Source of the DNA: an uncultured Prevotellaceae bacterium
GTDB taxonomy: Bacteria; Bacteroidota; Bacteroidia; Bacteroidales; Bacteroidaceae
Assembly (NCBI GenBank): GCA_945827465.1
Contig: CALZOH010000061.1
Coordinates: 1-14,564 of the forward strand
Length of the DNA: 14,564 nt
Direction of reading: 5' to 3'
The notes under the pieces are model-generated. The model was not told the DNA's origin. It saw only the letters and a list, made by a program, of their open reading frames with translations, and made no database searches. The position numbers were made by a program, and so were the translations under genes. Below, in pieces: positions 6,457 through 12,813 of this stretch (positions are counted from its first letter, which is position 1; every line of letters starts with the position of its first letter).

Positions 6457-7077
6457 TTATTCATCAACTGATTCTACTTTCTTCAAGGTGGTAATCAAGT
6501 TGTAACGGTTCTCCTTGATATCTTGCAGAGAAGTCATCACTTGTTTGATCACTTTATAAGGTGTGGTGGCATCAGCCTTGATGGAGATGCGGAGGTCCGG
6601 ATTTACTTCCTTCGCACACAACACCCAATCCTTGAATTGATTATCTAAACTATCGCAAGGAATACCCTTATTACTTTCATTACTCATCGCAGCCTCACGC
6701 GAATCCTCCGGCAACTTCAAAAGTGCAGGAATGTTCTGTATCGGGAGTCCAAAGGCAGGAAGTTGTCCGAATTCGCTCTTTTCCTGACGGGAAAGGCTCA
6801 GACTATATTTTTCACATATTCCATCGAGCGTTGTCAAAGCATCGCCCTTCTTGTCGAAACTCATGAAAATACGTCCGGTTTTCTCTATCAAGATTGTCAG
6901 AACGTTCTTATCGGGCACCTTAATTTCAGACACTGAACCAGGGGTGTTAACCTTAATAGGTTCGGGCTTGATAAAAGTAGATGTAAGCATAAAAAAGGTA
7001 AGCAATAGGACCATAACGTCACTCATAGGCGTCATGTCTATGAATGTGTCGTGTTTTTTGATATTAAATCGTCCCAT
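6457..7077 (-). CDS. exbD: ExbD-family biopolymer transport protein, first copy
   Basis: The 206-residue protein has one N-terminal membrane helix with the ExbD signature FIDMTPMSDVMVLLLTFFMLTSTFI (12-36); Asp20 is the likely proton-carrying residue. The periplasmic part has the expected first strand pair (VLTILIEKTGRIFMSF, 59-74) and the final unit DLRISIKADATTPYKVIKQVMTSLQDI (161-187). Between them is an insert of roughly 80 residues not found in E. coli ExbD, containing Cys88, Cys141 and Cys154. It lies 22 bases after exbB and 12 before exbD2. Since an ExbB pentamer holds two ExbD chains, the two different copies may form a heterodimer; this is inference. Confidence 0.9.
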   Translation of the reverse strand: MGRFNIKKHDTFIDMTPMSDVMVLLLTFFMLTSTFIKPEPIKVNTPGSVSEIKVPDKNVLTILIEKTGRIFMSFDKKGDALTTLDGICEKYSLSLSRQEKSEFGQLPAFGLPIQNIPALLKLPEDSREAAMSNESNKGIPCDSLDNQFKDWVLCAKEVNPDLRISIKADATTPYKVIKQVMTSLQDIKENRYNLITTLKKVESVDE

Positions 7078-7099
7078 ATTCTTGTACCTTTCTTATTTT

Positions 7100-7942
7100 T
7101 TAGTGAGTTGCAGAGAAAGTCTGAACCAATGTGAAACCTACCTCGTCAAGACTATAAGTAAGGTGGTCGATCTTATTTGTAAAGTAGTTGTAAAGAGTTA
7201 CAGCCAAAGCTGAAGTTGCGATACCAGAGGCTGTATTGATAAGAGCCTCAGAAATACCTACAGAAAGTGCAGCTGAGTCAGCACCACCACCACCGGCCAA
7301 AGCTTGGAATGAGGTGATCATACCGAGTACCGTACCAAGAAGTCCGAGCAACACACCCAAAGTAGTCAAAGTAGCAAGAATCGGAAGGTTCTGCTGCAAA
7401 GTCGGCATCTCAAGAGCGGTAGCCTCATCGAGTTCCTTCTGGATAGCCAAAATCTTCTGTTCTTTGGTCAATACGGTGTCAGCATCAACTTCCTTGTACT
7501 TAGCAAGAGTAGCAGATACTACGTTAGCCACTGTACCACCCTGCTTGTCGCAAATGCTCTTAACTTCTGCCAAGTCATTCTTTGCAAGAGCAGCACGGGT
7601 ATTCTGAACAAATTTGAACAAACTGGTCTTACCGAAAGCGGTCTTCAGAGCCAATGCACGTTCAATACCCAAAACTACAACGGTAAGGAACAAACCGTGA
7701 ATAATAGGCACGATTACACCACCCTTATAGATGGTACCTAAGATGTCGACAGGGTTGTTGGCATTGTCACCTCCCTGGAAGTGAACACCATTACCGAAAT
7801 TCAGGTAGAAGTTCAAGAATGACACTACCAAACAGATAATAATCACAATAAATGCAGATTTAATACCTGTAAAACCGGTCTTCTTCTTTGCAGCCGGTTT
7901 TTTGCTAACGTTTGCCGTAGCATTGTTTTGTTTTGTTTCCAT
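7100..7942 (-). CDS. exbB: ExbB/TolQ/MotA-family proton channel protein
   Basis: The 280-residue stator subunit of the TonB energiser uses the proton gradient across the inner membrane. After a hydrophilic Lys/Ala-rich tail (1-25), hydrophobic helices are seen at about 28-48, 74-95, 186-210 and 230-255. The usual ExbB has three, so the first is the extra N-terminal helix common in Bacteroidetes. The family signature LPILATLTTLGVLLGLLGTVLGMITSFQALAGGGGAD (186-222) and SVGISEALINTASGIATSALAVTLYNYF (227-254) is clear, as is the cytoplasmic ERALAL motif (94-99). It is the first gene of the exbB-exbD-exbD-tonB transcript, with a long A/T-rich leader upstream. Confidence 0.93.
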   Translation of the reverse strand: METKQNNATANVSKKPAAKKKTGFTGIKSAFIVIIICLVVSFLNFYLNFGNGVHFQGGDNANNPVDILGTIYKGGVIVPIIHGLFLTVVVLGIERALALKTAFGKTSLFKFVQNTRAALAKNDLAEVKSICDKQGGTVANVVSATLAKYKEVDADTVLTKEQKILAIQKELDEATALEMPTLQQNLPILATLTTLGVLLGLLGTVLGMITSFQALAGGGGADSAALSVGISEALINTASGIATSALAVTLYNYFTNKIDHLTYSLDEVGFTLVQTFSATH

Positions 7943-8041
7943 TTGTTGAATTGAAATTGAAATGAATAAATTATTTGATTATGTTTGTCTTTTCTTTGAT
8001 GAATTGAGTTGAATTGAGGATTCGCCAAAAGAAATCCCTTG

Positions 8042-8049
8042 CAAAAATA
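8042..8049 (-). promoter_or_regulatory. -7 box of the exbB-exbD-exbD-tonB operon
   Basis: TATTTTTG on the minus strand matches TAnnTTTG. It would give a transcript with a leader of roughly 90 nt before the exbB ATG. The leader is A/T-rich, with repeated CAATTCAA-like words. I see no -33 TTTG and no Fur-like palindrome. Confidence 0.6.
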
Positions 8050-8203
8050 GGAATAATATTTGAATATTGTTGCTTTCTCGCATTGTTTATTCTCAATTTT
8101 ATTTGTTTTATCATGAAAAATTCACGAATAGCACAGCGTCTCATGCACATCACTCATCTTTCTTTCTTCAAATGTTTATAAAGACTGAAAAAGAAATTGC
8201 TGA

Positions 8204-8237
8204 TTGCTCGCTTTCTCGCGGTTTTTCTTTACTTTTG
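8204..8237 (+). promoter_or_regulatory. Promoter of ilvE
   Basis: TACTTTTG at 8230-8237 is a full TAnnTTTG match, with a TTG at 8204-8206 upstream (23-nt spacer, slightly long). It would give a leader of about 90 nt before the ilvE start. Confidence 0.65.
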
Positions 8238-8333
8238 CAAATTAAATTACGAAAGTCCTATCTATTTGTTCCTTACATGCAGAACACGAAGACAAGGACA
8301 TTGATTCATGACAATTAATACCTAATATATAAT

Positions 8334-9353
8334 ATGGAACAACTTGATTGGGGTAAGTTACCCTTTAGTTACATTCGCACCGATTATAATGTTCGTTGTT
8401 GGTATCGCAACGGACAATGGGGCGAGATTGAGACCAGTTCTGAAGATACCATCAATCTGAGCATTGCTGCTACTTGTCTACACTATGGTCAAGAAGCCTT
8501 TGAAGGCCAAAAAGCCTTCCGCTGTCCTGACGGAAAAATTCGTGTATTCCGCATTGAAGAAAACGCCAAGCGAATGCAAAGCACATCACGCGGTATCGTG
8601 ATGCCTGAAGTTCCCACAGAACTTTTTGTTGAAATGGTTAAGAAAGTAGTAAAACTTAACGAGCGCTTTGTTCCGCCCTACGAAAGTGGAGCATCATTGT
8701 ATATCCGCCCGCTGCTAATTGGAACCAGCCCACAAATCGGCGTTCATCCGGCCAGCGAATATCTTTTCCTTATTTTGGTTACTCCTGTCGGCCCTTATTT
8801 CAAGGGCGGTTTTGCCTGCACCGATTACGTCATCATTCGCGAGTTCGACCGTTCTGCTCCATTGGGTACAGGTATATATAAGGTAGGTGGAAATTATGCT
8901 GCCAGCCTTAAAGCCAACCAAATTGCGCATGAGAAAGGCTATTCCTGCGAATTCTATCTCGATGCAAAGGAGAAAAAATACATTGACGAATGCGGTGCGG
9001 CCAATTTCTTTGGAATCAAAGATAACACCTATGTTACGCCGAAGTCAACTTCCATACTTCCTTCCATTACCAACAAGAGCCTCCAGCAATTGGCTTTGGA
9101 CTTGGGCATGAAGGTTGAAGTGCGTCAGATTCCCGAAGAGGAATTGAGTACGTTTGAAGAGGCTGGAGCTTGCGGTACGGCTGCTGTTATCGCTCCCATC
9201 CACAAGATCGACGATTTAGAAACCGGCAAGAGCTACGTGCTCAGTCCCGACGGAAAGCCCGGTCCTATCTGCACGCGCCTCTACCATAAGTTGCGCAACA
9301 TCCAATATGGTATCGAGCCTGATACCCATCAGTGGATTACCATTATCGACTAA
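8334..9353 (+). CDS. ilvE: Branched-chain amino acid aminotransferase
   Basis: This PLP enzyme of fold type IV catalyses the last step of leucine, isoleucine and valine synthesis, and the first step of their breakdown, in the cytoplasm with glutamate/2-oxoglutarate as partner. The 339 residues match the longer, eukaryote-like BCAT type. The PLP lysine is Lys183 in GTGIYKVGGNYAASL (178-192). The class-IV signature YIDECGAANFFGI (216-228) follows. Other family blocks are LHYGQEAFEGQKAF (49-62), YIRPLLIGTSPQIGV (123-137) and EEAGACGTAAVIAPI (275-289). It has its own promoter, and a DUF975 gene follows after 27 bases, probably on the same transcript. No leader peptide or attenuator is visible upstream. 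Confidence 0.95.
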   Translation: MEQLDWGKLPFSYIRTDYNVRCWYRNGQWGEIETSSEDTINLSIAATCLHYGQEAFEGQKAFRCPDGKIRVFRIEENAKRMQSTSRGIVMPEVPTELFVEMVKKVVKLNERFVPPYESGASLYIRPLLIGTSPQIGVHPASEYLFLILVTPVGPYFKGGFACTDYVIIREFDRSAPLGTGIYKVGGNYAASLKANQIAHEKGYSCEFYLDAKEKKYIDECGAANFFGIKDNTYVTPKSTSILPSITNKSLQQLALDLGMKVEVRQIPEEELSTFEEAGACGTAAVIAPIHKIDDLETGKSYVLSPDGKPGPICTRLYHKLRNIQYGIEPDTHQWITIID

Positions 9354-9380
9354 ATCACCAATTATTACATTTATCAACTC

Positions 9381-10010
9381 ATGACTCACACTAACTCTGA
9401 ACTTCGTAAGCAAGCCCGAAATTATCTAGAAGGCAATTGGGGCACTTTGGCTTTGACCACATTGGTCTATTACATCATTGCTGAAAGTGTTCCTTTATCC
9501 GGCAATTTCTTTGGTGAATCAGGCAATTGGTTCTCTCTTTGGTCACTACTTTGTTTACCGCTGGGTTGGGGATTATCTATTCTCTGTTTAGGTATCACGC
9601 GTGGCGAAAATCCCACCATTGGCGGACTGTTTCAAGGCTATCGCCAATTTGGGAGAATCTTCATTGCATACCTCTGGTACACTGTTCTCATCGTACTTTG
9701 GACTTTGCTGCTTATCGTTCCCGGTATCATCAAGGCTCTTTCATACAGCATGATGCCTTTCATTCTCAAAGACCATCCCGAGATGAACGGTGACCAAGCC
9801 ATCAACGAAAGTATGCGCCTCATGCAGGGACACAAAATGAAGCTCTTCCTCCTTATCTTGAGTTTTATCGGATGGGGTCTCCTCTGTCTGCTCACTTTTG
9901 GAGTTGGTTTCTTGTTGCTCACGCCCTACATGACTACAACAACGGCACGATTCTATCAGGATTTGCTGGATGAAGACGCTGCCCGCAAACAAGCTTTGGC
10001 TGAGGACTAA
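9381..10010 (+). CDS. DUF975 family integral membrane protein
   Basis: The protein is 209 residues with no known function. A short hydrophilic start (ELRKQARNYLEGNWGTLAL) resembles the N-terminus of DUF975 proteins. Hydrophobic segments follow at about 20-35, 51-71, 93-117 and 153-181. The conserved DUF975-like block AINESMRLMQGHKMKLFLLILSFIGWGLL (140-168) supports the assignment. The C-terminus is short and charged. It lies 27 bases downstream of ilvE without a promoter between, but no link to amino acid metabolism is known, so co-transcription may be incidental. Confidence 0.8.
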   Translation: MTHTNSELRKQARNYLEGNWGTLALTTLVYYIIAESVPLSGNFFGESGNWFSLWSLLCLPLGWGLSILCLGITRGENPTIGGLFQGYRQFGRIFIAYLWYTVLIVLWTLLLIVPGIIKALSYSMMPFILKDHPEMNGDQAINESMRLMQGHKMKLFLLILSFIGWGLLCLLTFGVGFLLLTPYMTTTTARFYQDLLDEDAARKQALAED

Positions 10011-10039
10011 TCTTACCGGCATTTGAAGCCGAATTACAG

Positions 10040-10080
10040 AAAAGAGGTTGTTACGATTCATTGTCGCAACAACCTCTTTT
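10040..10080. terminator. Bidirectional terminator between DUF975 and DUF3332 genes
   Basis: A perfect 13-bp stem (10040-10052 with 10068-10080) has A/T ends that give a T run on each strand. It lies between a plus-strand gene ending at 10010 and a minus-strand gene ending at 10105. Confidence 0.85.
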
Positions 10081-10104
10081 CCGTATAAAGGATAAATCAC
10101 CTAA

Positions 10105-10656
10105 TTAACGCTGGGCATACCAGCCATAACTGTTCACGGCCATTCTTACTTCATAAAGTCCTCCATCATTCATAGCTACATCTAACGATTGTCCATTCGG
10201 CAGTTCGGCTTTCACCGTACCGTCTTCATTGAACCGGAAGAGTTCACGAGTGGCTCCGTTCTGCGTCAGCGACCAGGCATTCTGTTTTTCATCGTAAGTG
10301 AACAACAACTTCTCGCCAGCCTCGTTCACTACTTCATATCCATTTTTCAGATAAGTTACGGCATACATCTTTCCGTCTTCTCCCTTCAACTGCTTGGTCA
10401 CGCCTTCGTGCATCGCCAGCGGATTGGAGCCTGACCAAAACTCAATGGTGTTCAAAACTAAAGCATCCACCACACAACATACGGCATAAGCGGGAGAAAT
10501 GAGCAAATAAATCAATTCATTCAAGAACTTGCTATTGGTGGCATCTTTGTTCCAGGTTGCCAATTTGTTGAACAATTTAAAACTACCCACACACGAGCTA
10601 CACAACATGCCCACCATCAGGGCCGCCATAATGGCTTTCATTTTTAGATTTCTCAT
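10105..10656 (-). CDS. DUF3332 family lipoprotein
   Basis: The 183-residue protein has no known function. An N-terminal signal peptide ends in the lipobox CSSC with Cys22, so it is probably lipid-anchored in the envelope. The mature part begins VGSFKLFNKLATWNKDATNSKFLNELIYLL and continues through a hydrophobic stretch to VLNTIEFWSGSNPL. Both blocks are typical of DUF3332. The C-terminal half (about 85-183) looks like a small beta-rich domain, with repeated patterns such as LLFTYDEKQNAWSL and LFRFNEDGTVKAEL. A second ATG at residue 6 is an alternative start. It is monocistronic, transcribed divergently from trmB. Confidence 0.8.
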   Translation of the reverse strand: MRNLKMKAIMAALMVGMLCSSCVGSFKLFNKLATWNKDATNSKFLNELIYLLISPAYAVCCVVDALVLNTIEFWSGSNPLAMHEGVTKQLKGEDGKMYAVTYLKNGYEVVNEAGEKLLFTYDEKQNAWSLTQNGATRELFRFNEDGTVKAELPNGQSLDVAMNDGGLYEVRMAVNSYGWYAQR

Positions 10657-10696
10657 TTTTGTTCTATTTTTAGGAATAATACTTCATTAATGGATG

Positions 10697-10704
10697 CAAA
10701 TATA
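10697..10704 (-). promoter_or_regulatory. -7 box of the DUF3332 gene
   Basis: TATATTTG on the minus strand matches TAnnTTTG and lies 40 nt before the start at 10656. No TTTG is evident at -33. Confidence 0.6.
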
Positions 10705-10795
10705 GTAAAGTTCCAGCATATTCCGTTCCACTTCGTTGTATTTGCAGGTAGCAGGGCTGGCAAAGCCTCGGAGGATGAAAAACTTGGTGTTTCAT

Positions 10796-10826
10796 TTTGA
10801 TGTGCTCATTGCTTGCACTAACTTTG
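10796..10826 (+). promoter_or_regulatory. Promoter of trmB-mrp
   Basis: TTTG at 10796-10799 and TAACTTTG at 10819-10826, separated by 19 nt, fit the Bacteroidetes -33/-7 consensus. The trmB ATG follows 19 nt later. An imperfect inverted repeat (10776-10794, TGAAAAAC/GTGTTTCA) directly precedes the -33 box. Confidence 0.75.
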
Positions 10827-10845
10827 CACCAAATTAAAGATAGAT

Positions 10846-11625
10846 ATGTCAAAGAACAAACTGGCAAAATTTGCCGAAATGGCTACCTACCCTCACGTGT
10901 TTCAACCCGAAAGTCTTCCTTCTAACGAAGACATTTTCCCTTTAAAAGGTCATTGGCACAGCGATTTTTTCCACAACGACCATCCCATCACACTTGAATT
11001 GGGCTGCGGTCGTGGTGAATATACCGTGGAATTGGCCCGTCGTTTTCCCGACAAGAACTTCATCGGAGTCGACATCAAGGGAGCACGCATGTGGACCGGT
11101 GCTACCGAATCGTTACGCGAGGGTTTACCCAACGTGGCTTTTCTGCGTACACGTATTGAGTTCATCGCTCACTTCTTCGACACAGACGAGGTGTCTGAAA
11201 TTTGGTTAACTTTCAGTGACCCACAAATGAAGATGCCCACCAAGCGACTCACGTCTTCTTACTTTTTGCAACGCTATCGCTCCTTCCTTTGTGACGGCGG
11301 CCGCATTCATGTCAAGACCGACAGCCATTTTCTTTACACCTACACCGACGCTTTGCTGAAGGAGAATCACCTTCTTCCCCTTTGCGCCACCACCGACCTC
11401 TATAGCGATGAAACGGCAGCCACCCTTCCGCCCGACATCTATTCGTTGCTCCACATCCGCACTTATTACGAGGAGCAATGGCTCAGTCGGGGCATTCCCA
11501 TCAAGTTTCTCTCGTTTGCCCTACCCCATGATGGCGAACTGCGCGAACCTGACATCGAGATAGAGATGGACAGCTACCGCAGCTACGCTCGCAACAAGCG
11601 TTCATCGCTCACCACCTCTCGATAA
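10846..11625 (+). CDS. trmB: tRNA (guanine-N7-)-methyltransferase
   Basis: TrmB transfers a methyl group from S-adenosylmethionine to N7 of G46 in the variable loop of many tRNAs. The 259-residue Rossmann-fold protein has the SAM-binding motif LELGCGRGEYTVELA (50-64) and the acidic end of the second strand, FIGVDIKGARMW (72-83). The family catalytic/tRNA-binding block reads IWLTFSDPQMKMPTKRLTS (119-137); in proteobacteria it is FPDPWPKKRH-like, and the variant here resembles Bacteroidetes forms. GRIHVKTDSHFLY (152-164) follows. The C-terminus ends in a basic stretch (RSYARNKRSS). mrp starts 33 bases later without an intervening promoter. Confidence 0.93.
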   Translation: MSKNKLAKFAEMATYPHVFQPESLPSNEDIFPLKGHWHSDFFHNDHPITLELGCGRGEYTVELARRFPDKNFIGVDIKGARMWTGATESLREGLPNVAFLRTRIEFIAHFFDTDEVSEIWLTFSDPQMKMPTKRLTSSYFLQRYRSFLCDGGRIHVKTDSHFLYTYTDALLKENHLLPLCATTDLYSDETAATLPPDIYSLLHIRTYYEEQWLSRGIPIKFLSFALPHDGELREPDIEIEMDSYRSYARNKRSSLTTSR

Positions 11626-11658
11626 ACCTCTAATCCGAATTTTCATATCAATCATCAT

Positions 11659-12720
11659 ATGACTCTTTATCCTAAACTCATCACCGACGCTTTGGCAACG
11701 GTGCGTTATCCCGGAAGCGGTAAAAACATCATTGAAGCCGAAATGCTCGACGACAATCTCCGCATCGACGGCAACCATGTCAGTTTCTCCCTCATTTTCC
11801 CCAAGAACCCCGACCCTTTCATGAAATCGGTCGTAAAAGCCGCCGAAGCTGCCATCAAGCAGCAGGTTGGTCCGGAAGTGGAAGTAGAAATCACGGCTTT
11901 GGCCCCCGAACACACTCCCGTACCCGAAACCAAGTTGTTGCCCGACGTTGACAACATCATTGCTGTGTCATCCGGCAAGGGAGGCGTGGGCAAGTCTACC
12001 ATTGCTGTCAACCTGGCCGTTGCCTTGGCACAACAAGGACACCGCGTCGGATTGCTCGATGCCGACATCTTCGGACCGTCACTGCCCAAGATGATGCAAC
12101 TCGAGGACTATCAACCCTACGGCGAAACGATTGATGGCCGACAAATGATTATTCCTGCCGAAAAATACGGCGTCAAGATGGTCAGCATTGGTTTCTTCGT
12201 ACGCAACGAACAGGCCACCGTTTGGAGAGGTCCCATGGCTTCTAATGCTTTGAAACAGCTCATATCCGAATGTTATTGGGGGCCGCTCGACTACTTTATC
12301 ATTGATACACCTCCTGGCACCAGCGACATCCACCTCACACTCATGCAAAATCTTAACCTCAGAGGAGCCATCATCGTCAGCACTCCTCAGAAGGTAGCCC
12401 TCGCCGATGCTCGCAAAGGTATCGATATGTACATGAACGAACGTATCAATGTTCCCATCCTCGGATTGGTCGAAAACATGTCATGGTTCACGCCTGCCGA
12501 ACTGCCCGATAATCGCTATTATATTTTCGGACGCGAAGGCGTGGCTAACATGGCCGTTGAACTTGGCTTGCCTTTCCTCGGACAAATTCCCATCGTTGAA
12601 AGCATCTGCGAAAACGGCGACCTCGGTAAGCCTTCGGCTCTCGACATCAACAGCATCATTGGCAGAGCATTCAGCCAACTGGCTTACAACGTCGTCCATC
12701 GCGTTGAGACGAAAGATTGA
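11659..12720 (+). CDS. mrp: Mrp/NBP35-family P-loop ATPase, Fe-S cluster carrier
   Basis: Mrp (ApbC) proteins are dimeric cytoplasmic ATPases that carry and deliver Fe-S clusters. The 353 residues comprise an N-terminal MIP18/DUF59 domain (about 1-85, with ALATVRYPGSGKNIIEAEML) and an ATPase domain. The ATPase domain has the deviant Walker A VSSGKGGVGKST (103-114), the GLLDADIFGPSLP switch (131-143), MVSIGFF (174-180), VWRGPM (188-193) and DYFIIDTPPGTSD (211-223). The CXXC cluster site normally found just after VENMS is absent: the sequence reads VENMSWFTPAELPDNRYYIFG (271-291). From memory this is typical of Bacteroidales. Whether and how this protein binds a cluster is therefore open. It sits downstream of trmB, probably in one transcript, and ends at a strong hairpin. 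Confidence 0.9.
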   Translation: MTLYPKLITDALATVRYPGSGKNIIEAEMLDDNLRIDGNHVSFSLIFPKNPDPFMKSVVKAAEAAIKQQVGPEVEVEITALAPEHTPVPETKLLPDVDNIIAVSSGKGGVGKSTIAVNLAVALAQQGHRVGLLDADIFGPSLPKMMQLEDYQPYGETIDGRQMIIPAEKYGVKMVSIGFFVRNEQATVWRGPMASNALKQLISECYWGPLDYFIIDTPPGTSDIHLTLMQNLNLRGAIIVSTPQKVALADARKGIDMYMNERINVPILGLVENMSWFTPAELPDNRYYIFGREGVANMAVELGLPFLGQIPIVESICENGDLGKPSALDINSIIGRAFSQLAYNVVHRVETKD

Positions 12721-12747
12721 GCCAGGTCTTTTCCCAACACATCACAG

Positions 12748-12802
12748 AAGCGGAGCTATGTCCACCCTTTCCCCTCAACCGACATAGCTCCACTTCATTT
12801 TT
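12748..12802 (+). terminator. Terminator hairpin after mrp
   Basis: A long stem (12748-12762 with 12781-12795, 15 positions with one C-A mismatch, 18-nt loop) is followed by a short T run at 12798-12802. It starts 27 bases after the mrp stop and ends just before the glycosidase start. Confidence 0.75.
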
Positions 12803-12813
12803 CCCTCTCTCCG

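Larger units (their letters stand above)
7943..8333. other. Divergent intergenic region between exbB and ilvE
   Basis: These 391 bases hold the exbB leader and promoter (minus) and the ilvE promoter (plus). No gene is convincing: short ORFs here are low-complexity and unlike known proteins. A 10-bp direct repeat (GCTTTCTCGC) occurs at 8072-8081 and 8210-8219, one copy behind each promoter. I see no riboswitch-like fold or terminator. Confidence 0.5.

Noticed and set aside
7943..8041. Riboswitch or iron-responsive element in the exbB leader
   Set aside because: The leader is A/T-rich and unstructured, with only short repetitive CAATT words; no known riboswitch fold or Fur-type palindrome was seen.
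10670..10867. Minus-strand ORF of 65 residues in the DUF3332/trmB intergenic region
   Set aside because: It covers both divergent promoters and the start of trmB, has low-complexity composition and no recognisable motif.
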